A DNA stretch of 64,000 bases from Trachythela sp. YZ-2020 (Eukaryota > Cnidaria > Anthozoa > Malacalcyonacea > Clavulariidae): positions 992,001 to 1,056,000 of the forward strand of contig JADLSH010000145.1 of assembly GCA_016169945.1 (NCBI GenBank), given 5' to 3'. The notes under the pieces were generated by a model that was not told the origin of the DNA, ran no database searches, and saw only the letters and a program-made list of their open reading frames with translations. Positions 12,028 through 25,900 of the stretch are shown in pieces (within the stretch, counting starts at the first letter, position 1; every line of letters starts with the position of its first letter). The position numbers and the translations under genes were made by a program.

Positions 12028-12981
12028 ATACATATAGTCATAGAGTAAGGGGAAATGTTATTTTCTTTTGAGATATGAGGAAATCGGAAATAATGGTCAT
12101 TAGGGGTATTTTTAGTACACACAGCCTAAACTGACTTATGATTTATTGCATATTGCAATAGAGTATTCAACAAGCCAGGGTGTGATGTTATTTTTCAAGA
12201 GCCAGAACCAGCCGATATGAAATAAAACAAACATAAATCTAAATTAAATAATAGATTTGAATTAAATCCATATCTTAATTGGCCTTGCGTTTTCAGGATG
12301 TTTTCATTTTTAGGCCTTAGCTTTGGTATAAGTAATCGGAAATAATGTTTGTAAACACAGTTGAACAACTTGGTCATTTAGGGTTATTTTTAGTACACGC
12401 GAAGCCTAAACGCACTTCTGTCAGTAAGACAGTATTGTATATTCGAAAAGCCAAGGGGACATGTTATTTTCCTTTTGTCTAGCTCGGCAACACTGCTTTC
12501 CCGGTCAGACATACTGTCTCCAATGAAGATATTTTACTTCAATCATCTGAAGACCAAAATGTGTTATTTTCAAATACTGCCTTTGTTCTTTTTACTATAA
12601 TTTACGTAGGTTATAGTAATGAACTACTTGAGAACAGTTTCTAATTGAGAGGTTCATGCAAAGACAAGGACAAACTTTGTCATTTAAAATTAGCTATAAA
12701 TTCTTGTTGTAATTGTTCTTCTTTCTCTCTCTTATGTTATTGCTGCCGCAGGCAGCACTCCTAATTTTGACATGCTCCAGAGTTCACTCGACCCAGTCTT
12801 TCGAGCCGAGTTATGTATTGTCGAGATTTCGATCTCGCGTCTGTCCATATTTAAGATGTCAGAATTCCGGGGGGGCACCGGGGGGAGTGTAAAATATTTA
12901 ATAGGCAATTCCAGCTATCGCATCTGACTTGATGCAAAATATACGAATTTTACGAACACTTCCCGAAGAAACCAGGTTAGT

Positions 12982-14302
12982 ATGGCTTTATTTCTTTCTG
13001 CTAATATCCACCAAGGCGATGAACTGTTTAGCGTTCATTCTAGAGGCAAACAATGTGCTTTTATGAGTTTATCGGCGCTTCTTACAGCCCGAAATATCCC
13101 ATTGTCCGCATGGTCGTTTACAACATTTAATAGTGTCTTAATACAAGGAGACAAGATGTACTTTTAAGAGCTCTGAATAATGGCCTATTAGTCCTAGCTA
13201 GACACTGGTGTAGAATTTTTGTCTATAGATAACTTACCAACAATTGTTACTGTTAATAATTCATGTACGAATACATGTAGTATGATGACAAATAGTGGTA
13301 TAAACTACACGTGGAGGTAGCACAAAATATAAACAATCTACCCGTGGAGGTAGCTCAAAATATAAACAATCTGCCCGTGGAGGTAGCTCAAAATATAAAC
13401 AATCTACCCGTGGACGTAGCTCAAAATATAAACAATCTACCCATGGAGGTTGCTCAAAATATAAACAATCTACCCATGGAGGTAGCTCAAAATATAAACA
13501 ATCTACCCGTGGACGTAGCTCAAAATATAAACAATCTACCCGTGGAGGTAGCTCAAAATATAAACAATCTACCCGTGGAGGTAGCTCAAAATATAAACAA
13601 TCTACCCATGGACGTAGCTCAAAATATAAACAATCTACCCGTGGAGGTAGCTCAAAATATAAACAATCTACCCGTGGAGGTAGCTCAAAATATAAACAAT
13701 CTACCCGTGGACGTAGCTCAAAATATAAACAATCTATGCATGGAGGTAGGTCAAAATATAAGCAATCTACCCGTGGAGGTAGGTCAAAATATAAACAATC
13801 TACCCATGGAGGTTGCTCAAAATATAAACAATCTACCCATGGAGGTAGGTCAAAATATAAGCAATCTACCCGTGGAGGTAGGTCAAAATATAAACAATCT
13901 ACCCGTGGAGGTAGCTCAAAATATAAACAATCTACCCGTGGAGGTAGCTCAAAATATAAACAATCTACCCGTGGAGGTAGCTCAAAATATGGAGCCCATT
14001 GAGGCACAAAATAACATTGATCTACCCATTGTGTTAGAAGAACAAATTGGCAAAAATGAAAACCAAATTTGGTTTATGACTTATGGAAAGGAGCTTCAAG
14101 GGCTTGTTATAACTGATCGGGAAATTGAATTTCCTTACTATGATATTCATACAGCACTTTTGAATATTTTCTTGAATGACAGTCATGCTATTTTAATATT
14201 AGAGAGGGCTATATGATGGCCTTAATAAAGCAAATGAATGATTTCTTTCTCTTTGACTCGCATGCCCGACACTCTAGTGGCATGCCTGATCGTCACGCAT
14301 AA
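12982..14302 (+). pseudogene. Decayed OTU/papain-like cysteine-peptidase ORF (copy 2)
   Basis: This is the copy-2 counterpart of the broken ORF at 3401-4686, with the same SRGKQC, FLSIDNLP and FDSHAR blocks and the same early breaks. It carries an extra 2-bp insertion in attagagaggg (near 14204) that stops the frame just after ILILERAI and moves the DSHAR block out of frame. Its VNTR has one more unit than copy 1. Independent decay of the two copies argues against current protein-level selection. Confidence 0.5.
13311..13990 (+). repeat. 33-bp VNTR, about 20.6 units (copy 2)
   Basis: Same array as at 3730-4376 but one unit longer. The extra VEVAQNINNLP unit falls in the middle of the array, next to the stretch with gacgta-type variants. 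This gives a direct view of array-length change after the duplication. Confidence 0.95.
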
Positions 14303-14657
14303 TTTGACAATTACATGCCGCTGATCGATAGGCGCAAGTAGCTCAAATTACTAATATCCCTCAACATCCCTCATGCCTATAAAATTATTGCGAGTGCAGC
14401 CACAATTCTAGCCCTCCGGTTGTGTGAAGTACTTCATATAAATTAAAGATTATTTCTATTCTTTCTCGTACAGTATATTTGCTCATGCACTAATAGTTAA
14501 CTATGATCACTATGCTATGATTTACTGTTCACAGACATAAACCTTTGTGGCTTTGTTGGACCCCTGTGTTGTTATATGACTGTCTTCGACATTTTAGCTA
14601 ACTTTAAATAGCCTATACCCATTTGTTGTATATCCATTTAAATTACCCGCTTTGACC

Positions 14658-15433
14658 TAAAACGTGCGGTTTCTAACAGCCACCCAGCTTCCATTATTAA
14701 CTTCTACTATTAACTCTCTAATGACTTCAATTTACTACAGTAACACTTTAGTGGCTGGCTATAAATAATCCCGGAGGTGGCTTCAGTTTTCTATAAGAGG
14801 TTTAAGGAAACGAAGGTTACCTCACACTGTCAGACAAACATTAGACATGGCGCCATCTTCAAGAGGGACAAAATTACCTCAGGACAATCCGACAATCTGG
14901 CTACTGAAGAATTAATAAAATAGAGAGTTTCGAAAACATACCGCTGAATTAGATCTCGCTCGGGTCAACCTCGAGGTCAACTTTGTGTTGAAAACGCAAT
15001 GTTGGGTTTTTTCATGTATTTAAAAAGAAATCCTGTACAATTATGTGCCATCTTGCTCCGTATGATTTACTAACTAGGTATTATATATGAAATTAAATTT
15101 AAAGTTCTCGAGAGTATAATGGCAATATTTCTGTGTATATATGGACTGATAAGTTGATAACAATCACACAATGAAGTTAATCACCTATAGTTTATATTTC
15201 TATAGTCAGTTATGAGGACCCTGGGTGGTGTAGAGAAATTTAAAGAATGTACATTGGAATGTATACTAGTCCTGGAGAGGCAGTTTATATCTCGGGTTAA
15301 AGTTTGCATGACCTCTTGTACCTAGCTAGACACCGTGTCTCGTAGGGTTTATAACTTCAGGAAAGAAATACTCTCGGAGGAAATATCTCAGGAAATATTA
15401 TAAGTATTTGGCGTAAACCTTGCGAAGTACGTA
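14658..15433 (+). promoter_or_regulatory. TATA-box plus short-ORF module A (copy 2)
   Basis: Copy-2 version of the module at 5040-5815, with TATAAATA at 14760-14767 and ATG at 14847. It keeps the same 8-bp duplication that interrupts the frame, so that change predates the large duplication. Confidence 0.35.
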
Positions 15434-17592
15434 ACTCGTAACATGTACAATGCTGGTTTTAGTCACTGAACTCTTAAAACTTTCAGTGGAGTCTGAAAAA
15501 TGACGTCATCGTGGTGACCTCTATAATTATAACGGACACTAATACGGACTGTACTAACAGACACGTAGTTTGTTCTGTCTCTTCGGTGTCCGTATTAGAG
15601 AGTTACACCAACTGTAGTTAGTGTAGTTTAGTCTTAACATTTCTTCTTTCTTGTGCAGTAGATATACGCCAAACCTAAACATACAGTCCGCCGTTCGTAA
15701 CTAACAACTCTCTATATAATACAGATTCTTCAAAGATCGGATTTATGTTTAGATACAGGCAGAGGGTTGGTTTGGTTTGGTTTGGTTCGCGAGATCTACC
15801 ACAAAGCAATAATACAAATAACACTGTCAACAGGATCTTTAAAGACTAAAACATGAAAACATGTTAGAGATGATTATATGAAGATATATATTGACTAAAA
15901 TTAATAGATAGGGAACCATGCGTGATTTTGGTGCTGCTCCGGAAGTGTGTTTGGCACGCAAAGTGCAACTATCTAAATAACTGATTATGTTTACCACCAA
16001 TACACCTTTTCGATAATTACGTCACCGATCACTCATTGGCCAGGGAGCCTCGTTCTCGTGAATCCGTGAGCGTATTAGCCTTTCGTTTTGATTCACGAGA
16101 GCGAGGCTCCAAGGCCAAGGAAGTATTCGAAAGGGTGTATTGTATTGGTGCGGCGATAGGTGTAAGCTGCCCGAGGGTGGTTGGCAATTCAAGATGCCAT
16201 TTACATGGATCTTTCCTTAATCCAAGTACTACCGCTAGTTCCCAGGCCACCTCGGTGAACAGCTTGCATCTAACCTTCCAAATTGGTAAGTATGGTTATC
16301 ATGAAAACATTTTGGATGCATTATACATAAAGCTACTTTAAAGCACATGTTATCAGTAAATCTTTATTAAACTGTTAAAAGTCCAGTCAGCGAAAACTGG
16401 ACATATGGACTGGATGAACAGTATGTACAAAATGTAATACAATGAACGATAAATCTAATTTACAATATAAACTACAGTATGTCTATTAATGATCAATGTC
16501 ATCTTTGATTAAATTATTTTATAGCAAGAGGGCTCTAATATCATCTCCACTTTTATTCGTTTCTTTTTGTCTTTCCTGTTGTAATATTTAGTTTACACAA
16601 GTGATTGAAGTGCTGGATGGATTACATGCAGTTCTGTTATAATTGCCAACATAAATGCAATTTTCTAAAATTTGATAAAACATCTAACCTATATTCAAAT
16701 TATTTGCATTGCATTACATTTTGCTCAGACTTATTAAGCAATTTAAATAGGGCAAAATTTAATGCAGCTCCTTGCCCCAACTAACTATACAGACTATAGA
16801 GTACAGCTTTGCAGCTTACTCTATACGATGTGAATATATGCATGCTATATTACAGTATAAATGAAGTTAAATATCTGGCTCACGTATTTTGAAGTTACTC
16901 ACTACAGGGGCGTAGGAAGCTAATCAATTTTGTGGGGGGGTGGCGATCAAAGCAAAAAGGTAATTGATGTCATGTGGGGCCGAAGGCACCACCCTAGTAG
17001 GCGGGTACGGGGGATGCCCCCGCGGACCCCGCTTCCTACGCCCCTGACACACTGGATCACTGCTTATTCTCAGCTATTTGTGGAATGTGATTAACCAAAT
17101 GGTTCGACCATACGCATTGTGTCCAGGTTTAAAAGTACCTAAAATGGTTAATTTCTCTTTATCTGCATCATATTTTTTATAATCCTATATGACTTTCATG
17201 CGTGAGTTGGGCTGGGCAGTCCGCAGGTGTCCTACGACTGGCACAGCAAGTTTTTATACTCCTGTATATACGCGGGAATGTTGGGAGGCTCCCAACATTC
17301 CCTTCTGGGAGTCTGGACTGCTGAAATTTGACCATGTATGGGCATGCTATTTAACGTAATATGGTAAAAAAACAAAAGTACAGAAGGTTAAAAGTAAATA
17401 GTTACATGTGAGCCAATTTTAATATTACCCATTGTATGGTAAATGCAGATCATTAACTTGTTAAACAACCCTCCACATTTTATCTAAGTGCACTTTAAAT
17501 AGCCTACTGCGATGGATCAGGGCAGCGGCATAAACGTTCTGACCCTTTTGGGTACGATACCTATATATTTCCTCCTTTACTTAAAAACTGTC

Positions 17593-18388
17593 CCAGCCCA
17601 TTAACTTGTATTAGTTTTATTAACTTCGTTAACTTCCAGTTAATACAGTAACTAGCACTTTAGCGCGTGGTTATAAATACTCACGGGGGCGGCTTAATTT
17701 GAAATGATTATCGTCAGTTTAAGAGGTTAAAAGGAAACGAAGGTTACCTCACGCTGTCAGACAAACATGAGACATGGCGCCATCTTCAAGAGGGTCAAAA
17801 TTACCTCAAGACAATCTGGCTACTGAAGAATTAATAAAAGAAAAATGGGGCGAGAATATCTCGTATAAATGAGATTTAAACTTGTGTTAATTCGATATTT
17901 CCAACCAGTTCAATTGGAAGAACGTCAGCCTGGTATACGCTGAACATGCAGGTCCAAATCTCGCTCGGGGTCAACTTTATGTTAACAACGCAGTGTTGGA
18001 ATCTCGGTTGACATATGTTTTCTCATGTATAAATTAATAAGAAGAAATACTATACGTACTTTGATTTACTTAGGTATTTAATCCAAATTCTTGAGAATAT
18101 AATGGCAATATCTTGTGTATAAAGGACTGATAACAATTACACAATGAAGTTAATTACCTATAATTTATATTTCTATAGTTTAGTTATGAAGACCCTGGGT
18201 GGTGTAGAGACATTATAAAAAATGTACATTGGAATGTATACTATAGTCCTGGAGAGGCAGTTTATATCCCGGGCTAAAGTCTGCATGATCTCTTGCACCT
18301 ATAGCAAGACACCGTGTTCTCGTAGGGTTTATAACTTCAGGAAAGAAATACTCTCGGAGGAAATATTTCAGGGATTTTAGAGTAAACC
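17593..18388 (+). promoter_or_regulatory. TATA-box plus short-ORF module A-prime (copy 2)
   Basis: Copy-2 version of the module at 7975-8770, with TATAAATA at 17672-17679 and ATG at 17774. The 32-codon frame (MAPSSRGSKL...) is intact. Downstream there are several small differences from copy 1, for example a shorter stretch after gttgacatatgtttt. Confidence 0.35.
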
Positions 18389-18455
18389 TGTAGGGTACAT
18401 GACATATAGATACTAAAATATTTCGCGATCATCAGGAAACTATCCGAAAACTATT

Positions 18456-19982
18456 AAGAAACTATTAATAAGTATTTAATATAAATATCATATTTTCTTA
18501 GTAAAAACGCTATTACAATGAATATATGAAAGAATTGCAACAAGATCATGTTGCCATCAAACATGGCGGCCAAAAAACAAATGCTCAATAAAAGATGTTT
18601 TAAATTATTATACATTTCTATATTCCGTTTAATATCATACTATATAATGCTTTTAAAAGCTAACCTAAGTTTTTCGCGTTAGGTTTGGAAAAATAGGTAG
18701 CTTTAAACGGCATTTGAAAATAATGCTGACGTCAGCAATAAACCTTCTAATTTCTTATATTATATCTTGAAATTTGTTATGAATACTTGTTTTAATGCCA
18801 GCTTTATAGGTTCCACGATAAAGATTTTAGAATTTTGTCACGTGACGGTGCAACTCCTCTATATGTAGTGTTAAAGTTTGAAATAAATTAATGTTAGCTT
18901 ACAATAAATTTGGAAATTTCTATTTTTGATTGGTCATTTCTAGTCGCAATAATACAAATAAACCGGAAAGTAAAGTTTTTAGATATACAACTAGTAAATC
19001 GTTAAAACAGACAGTTTAAGCATAATACCTCGTCAAATACAAGACCACTACATATAATGAAAATAATTTACATAATTTTCCCACTCTGATAACTGCATGC
19101 TGATTGGCCACCATGATTGTACGTCATTACTTAGTGGAACCTACCGATACTTGTTTTTATATTTACAAATGGCGTCGTTCATTCAGAATATGTTGATGTT
19201 TCGGAATGACGTCACCAGGGAATTTCGCGCGCTTGCATATGATTGAAAAGGTGCTTTTCAAGGAGATGTCGAAATGAAAATTACCTTAGCGCGATGCGAA
19301 GCGAAAACCGAATTTCGGCAACGTGATTGGTTAGTTAAACAATGCTAACCATGCAATCACGTTGCCGAAATGAATTTTCGCTTCGCGTCGCGCGAACAAA
19401 TTCGCCTCAGTGAAGAACGGGCTTTAGTCACTTCTTGACAAAAGGCGTCGCTCGAAATGTTTTTAATCTTTTCAGGTAGTTCTGAAAACCACGGCTGGTA
19501 ACCAGCGTATCATATACAGTATGTAATCAATAAAAAGGCAATTCAAATTTAATGGCAAATATAAAATAGAATTGAGAGATGTAGTTCAATATGCTTGTTC
19601 CTATGGACCATTTGCACTTTACTGCAGCGTACCACTATACACACATAGCCTCAACTTAATTTTTTTGAAAACAGACAGAAACTTCAAACATTACAAGACT
19701 GAATAGAATTCAAAAGAAATCAAAGAATGAAGTTGAGGCTATGTATGCTCCAGTTATTCTGCAAATGGTCTATAAATGTCAACACTTCTGAAGTTGGCCC
19801 CCATCTGCTGTCCCGTATTTACTGAAACTCGCCACATACAAAAGCAAGTCTAGGCGAAAGTTTAGACGTCACGTACAGCATTCACTTCTAAGACATTAAA
19901 GTCGTTCCCAGTACTCACGGTAAAGAACGTTTAAGCGTAGCAGCATTGTCCTGACGACATTCCAGTCATACAGCGAAATCAG
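18456..19982. other. Intergenic DNA after the tandem units, with two inverted-repeat elements
   Basis: No gene is seen. About 19290-19393 is a foldback with arms gcgaagcgaaaaccgaattt and aattttcgcttcgc. About 19603-19774 is a MITE-like element with ends ggaccatttgca and tgcaaatggtc. The rest is AT-rich and ends at the 3' side of POLR2E. Confidence 0.55.
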
Positions 19983-22900
19983 TTATACAACAAGACGGTA
20001 CGTGATGTATCGTCCAGCGGTCTCACTTGGACGGATGACCTTTACAACCTAGCAGGAATATTTCATTAATAAAAGATAAACACACTATCTTATCATCATA
20101 CTCAATAACATTTCAATAATTTATAATAATCAATCTATCAATAAGACAATAACAATAAGACAACAATGGGCCTTTGTAGAACACCAAGCATAACAATATT
20201 GCATGCAGTCTTGATCCAGTGATAGAATGTTTAATTGTTTTCATGAAAATCCCACTGTTCTCCATGCCATCCACTCATGATCCAGTGATAGAATGTTTAA
20301 TTGTTTTCATGAAAATCCCACTGTTCTCCATGCCATCCACTCATGATCCAGTGATAGAATGTTTAATTGTTTTCATGAAAATCCCACTGTTCTCCATGCC
20401 ATGCAGTCACTCATTGTTTTGACTTATTTTTAGCATCTATGAATTGCACTGAGAACTATTGATCGAGCTATTGATTATTCACAAAAAAATACCTAGGACA
20501 AGATTATTTTGGACTTGCTAACGACTCACCAGTTCGGTGCAGACCTGTCATTACATCATATTTTGTTTTACTGGTGTATATTTCTCCCCCGGCACATACA
20601 GTTTACGAATACGTTACCATGACAACCAACTCATGCATGTTTTGTTGTGCAAAAGACTCACGTACCTGTCCTCTTTTTAAACCAAAATATCTGGCGACAG
20701 GATCTCCAGCCTGGATCCGCGGCAACTGATGTTCTTTTAATTTACTGCAACATAAAATTTCTTGGATTACTGTACTACCAATAACAGATACAGTGCAACT
20801 GTCTATTTTGAACACTTCTAAATTTGTTTTATACTGAGGAACCTCATTAATACGGTCAGTTTGTGTCCAAAACGAACGTCAAAAATAGATTAATACCCGT
20901 TAATACGCGTTAATACGCGTTCGTGGCTCTACTATAAACAGGGTGCTCTACATGTAACATACGGCCGTAATATATACGAGGAAAAAAACTGCTGAATTTG
21001 AATATTTTTTTAGAAACACAGCATATATATATTCCCTTCAAACACAACACAATCATGGACTATTTCTACGACAATACATATACATATTCAAACGATAAGG
21101 TCCAAAAATTTCAATACTAAATAGACTTACTATCTTGTCAGCAATTCTTTCTTTTCTTCAGGAGTCATAAGAACATGTTCTGGAACAAGCTGAGTGAACA
21201 GAAAACAAAACATACAGCCTGATATATATACTCTGTTCTACCTTAAAGTAGCTGTAACTAGACTGTAACCTAATAACTTACAGATCTATGCCTATCATTT
21301 TGAAAGGTGAAAAAAAAATTTACCGGTAAATGTATCTATAGTTTTCATACTAATATTTTAATCTGCCCAATAATAAAGATTGTTGCAAAATTAACAAGTT
21401 TTCTTTTCCTTTGTCCTTTGTTTGAAAATAGACAAAAACAGAAGAGTTTTGTCACGAAAGGCACGATAAATTGCAACGTTTATACAATCCAGTGGCGTAA
21501 CTTGTGCTGAATGGCTCCCCGTGTAATTTGAAGAGAGCCCCCTTATCCTGCCCATTCAAACGGGGGGGCCACGCCAATTTCCTGAAATACTTCAACTTTG
21601 CCACTTTGTCATCCTTGCTCAGGGGCCCCTAATTGATCTGGGCCCCTAATTGATCTGGGCCCCTGGCTGGAACCAGGCGGTGCCCAAAGGAGTTACGCCA
21701 CTGATACAAGCTGCGCTTATATATAGGGCGGTGCAACGGCTGTGTGTTGATCGACGTGTGATGCGGCAGTGGCCTGGGGCGAGCATGTTTTCGCGCGAAA
21801 ATCCAAGCAAAACAGATTTTCATTTTTTGACAGTATTTGGCGATTTTTTTCTCATTTCTTTACTTATGAGAAGAAAATTATTCAAGTTTAAAAGTAAAAT
21901 ATTGGTTTTCCTATGGATACAATATATTTTTGGTGCAGAAACCGTTGTGAGAGAGATTTAATGTGGAATATTAAGGGGGTCTTATACAAAATTTTAAAAG
22001 AAAATCCTATTTTGAAATTAGCCATATTATGCATCATTAATGATTTTCTATTTGTTTAAATAGCAGCTTGTTTGAAATGTTGTACGACATCCACCTACCC
22101 CAGCTATATAGTGATTTTAAACGATTTTATTTCAAATTACACCAAGTACAAGTAGGTTATATTTAGGCGAGGCGTTATAATGGCGTGAAAGCAAATTGTG
22201 TTCACGCTATATATTTTGTATAATTTTGACTGATTGAGGACATCAAGTCGATCTGCCATAACCTTTCAAAGAACCGAAGGGTTAAACACCAAACTTAGAT
22301 GTTGAAATAGTACGTGTTAAACATTTTTCAAAAAATCTAGCATGGCATTTTCATCATATATATGCCTACCTCTCCCGTTTAGGATGCGTTTGGGTATGTG
22401 ATTTCGACCCCGAATTAGTCTTAGTGTATTTGGTTAGCATATGAAAATATAGGGAGCCCCATGTCCAATTTTTCATTTGTGAAAATCAACCTATTCAAAT
22501 GGGTCACTGTTTGCCTTTCTTTGGTTAGTAATGTGTACTCAATATTATTGCAAAACGCTATTCGAAACTATAAACTTGATTTTATCAAAACAGCTCAAAA
22601 CGTAAGAGTAAGAAAGAATAAGCGAAACATATGCAGCTGGGTCATTTTAAACTTTCCAGATGCCCATTCAAGTCTTCAAATTAGGATAGTTTGTCGAAAA
22701 CATACCTAAGAATATTTTAAACTTAATTTTCCCAAATTGTCAATTCACGAGACGTTAAAAACTCTCCTGGGTTTACTATTTATGCAATCAAGGTGAAATT
22801 TTCAGAATTTACTCATTACTATTAAACTATTGAACTCCCCCAAATTTTCATTCATCTATAAAGAAGCGTAAAATGTATACACTCTATGCCTTTAGCTGAG

Positions 22901-25900
22901 TATTTTTTTAGGTTCACATCATAGATGGAGATCATTCGTAGTTTAGTTTGGCTCCTATCATGTGTGGCACAAACCCCATATTTTACTCCCTAGGGGTCAT
23001 ATCTTAGTGATTTTGTGTCAGCTACCCATATTCTATAATATTAGAGTAAAAATGAAAAAGTTTTCAACGTATAAGACCACCTTAATGTCCTTGATAGCTC
23101 TTTGGCTTTCCCGATTTCCATGGCGGCGAAAATATATTTTTACAACGATGATAATAACAGCACCTTAGAATGTGGGTATGTCGAAGTTTTTGCTTAATAT
23201 CTCATGCTTATATTTTAAGAGTTTGTTCCAAATCGAAGTCTATTCTTAGGACATATCAAGCTGAAAACGATTGTTTTTAATGCGAAATATTTTCCAGTAG
23301 ACCACGTCAGTCTGAGAACACAATGTTCAGCAGTATATAGCTGTGTCTTTTTAATAAAATATTAGCCAAACTGATCGATTAAACTTTTTAATGACTTGCC
23401 AAAAACATGTGTTTGCCAAAACTATAAACACGCATAACCATTGACCTTTGTTAGCGTTCGATAGAAGAAACATTTAGCTTTCACAGCGTATCCCAGATTG
23501 CAAAAAGGATAGCGCAAAGGAATCAAATTCAAAATATTATATTTAAGCAAAAATTAAGAGAAATACTTGTCACCTATCACTCCAAATAAAAATTTAGAGG
23601 GGGACAAAGTTTTAACCAACAATGCGCTCAGCATGTTTGCAAAAATTGAATTTTTCATAAATTGAGCTACAAAGAGGATCGGTTTGGTAAATACATTAAT
23701 CTTGTTTCAACAGTCGTAAAACTTAAGCCACACATTAAGTGGTTTCAACAGAATCGCAGGCTAGCAAAACTATAACATCTTCGCTATTTTTTTAGAAAAA
23801 AATTATGGTTAAACGTCCTAAAAAGAAGCTTTAAAAGGGGTCAAATTTCAGCCATGTTATCTCCTAGGAATCCACTCCGATTTGAACGAATTTTTTAAGA
23901 TGAAAACTTGAGATAAGAAACTTCAACATGCCTAGAGGTTGGCACCAAATCAAAAATATATATTCTCATTTGAAATTTTGTCACCATTCGAAGTGACCAA
24001 ACACACGCGCATAATCGATAATAAATTCTCTCTGACAGGAAAATCTTTGCTAAATTCAAACTGACTACGTACTCAGAGTGATATTACACGTAAATATTCC
24101 GTTAGTTTGTATTCACACTTAAAACGATGCGAAATATGAACGCAAGAAGTAGACATATCAAAATCTGTTTTTTCTTCAATTTTTACAAAAAACATGCTCG
24201 ACCCAGGCCTCTTCCGCATCACACGTCGATCAGCGCGCGCGCGCTCGTTGCACCGCCCAGCACCGCCCTATATTCCGCCCTATATATAAGCGCCCTGAAT
24301 TAGCGCCCTGTGCAAGACCATAGACGGGTTTCGCCACAGGAGGCCCAGGCTCTATTTGCCCGCGCCCGCCTGTGACTTCCTTATAACGAGGGAAGGAAGG
24401 ACTTTGAAATTTTTGTTGATATTCGTTGTCCAATCAGGTTTGAGTGTATTTTGAGTTGTTCAACGACTTCCGGTTTTTTAACAGCAAACCTGGCACGCGG
24501 ATATATTTTTGCCAAATTTTGTCATTCCCTCACGGATTTTAGAGCGAATTTAAGTTCTTTGATTAAAGCATCGTTGTTTTGAGAGTTGTACGGTATCATT
24601 ATTGCAGGGGATATCGATTAATCTCGAAAGAAATGCATTTAAAGGCGAAAAATCGAGGATAGTTTCGAGTAACATATGCCAAGTCTGGGCTATTTTGGTC
24701 TCAATGACAATGTTTCCTTCCTTCCCTCGTTATAAGGAAGTCACAGGACACAGGCGGGCGCGGGCAAATAGAGCCTGGGCCTCCTGTGGTTTCACCATAG
24801 ACGATCGAGAGGAATTCCTCTCAGAGTCTCAGAGTCTCAGGGCTTTCAAAATAAGACGGCGGCCGCCGGAGTTCCGCCGGCTACTTTAAGTTTTACCGCC
24901 GGCTACTTTTCATCTGGTCAGAGAAAAAAAATGCAAATCGATGTTCCACACGGAATTTAGCCAAACACGGTCTGATCACCCTTAAATTTGGAAGATTAAT
25001 TCAAATTTAAAGTAAAAAATAAAGGATGCAGTACCTTAATTTCGTTTGTTTGCTGTCGAAAAAACGATATTAAATTTGCTGCAGAGTTTTATATCTCTCC
25101 GTGCGTTTTTTTAAACTTGCACCAAGACCTGTCTAGATGTTTCACATTTTTTAACTCTCAATCATTATTAGTCACAGACGGCTACTTTTTTGGGGTAGCC
25201 GCCTACTTCAAATCATTCTGAAAGCCCTGGTTGTCTATGGTTTCACTCAGTGGGAGAGTGTAACACATGATGATCAACTCTCAAAGGAAAGACAGTTATC
25301 AGAGTGACTAAATTGTTCACTACTGAAAATATATTGGCCTTGTGTTTGGTGGTAAATACATGTAATGAAAACATGTAGCATCATTTGCTCACTGCCATAA
25401 CTGTCAATACATTTAAAATTGATGGCTACCATACCTCATGTTCTGTTATGTTAATCAATAATTCTGCTTCCATGAAGTGTTCTAAGATATATTTGGGTGC
25501 CATGTCTACCAATGCCTAATAAAAAACATGATAATCGTTTAAGTGACATCTTCACCTCCAAAGTCTATGTACATTCAGTGCAGTACAGAAAGTACAAGAA
25601 TGTACAACATTTAAATAGCCACAATAGTACAATACTCATTTACTACATCGTCGGTATAGTTAATCTAGTTATCTATATTGAGATCAGTGGGAACAATACT
25701 GTTCTTCTAACAATGCATGCCCAGCATTTTAATATCTTTAACACATGGATCCTTGGGTGCTCAGTAGTTGAAATGGTGGAACAAAGGTGACCCCCTCAAC
25801 CCTCCCTATAAAACATAAACCTTTATCCATTCCCATAATGACAAAAATAAATAGTAAATGACCTGTTTAGCTGATGGTGTCATACCCATTTGAACGACAA

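Larger units (their letters stand above)
8852..18455. repeat. Long tandem repeat unit, copy 2
   Basis: Second copy of the unit that starts at position 1. Its sequence stops matching copy 1 at about 18455, just after a shared stretch ending in ccgaaaacta, and runs into unrelated DNA. It is longer than copy 1 mainly because of a 730-bp insertion at 11298 and one extra VNTR unit. At the junction between the copies a short motif (taactctttag..cagagccttccatta) occurs at both about 133 and 8836, which could have served as microhomology for the duplication. That role is an inference. Confidence 0.93.

Noticed and set aside
24602..24889. 95-codon plus-strand frame in POLR2E intron 6
   Set aside because: It spans the arm of the long-TIR MITE and the start of the next element. 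There is no similarity to a known protein.
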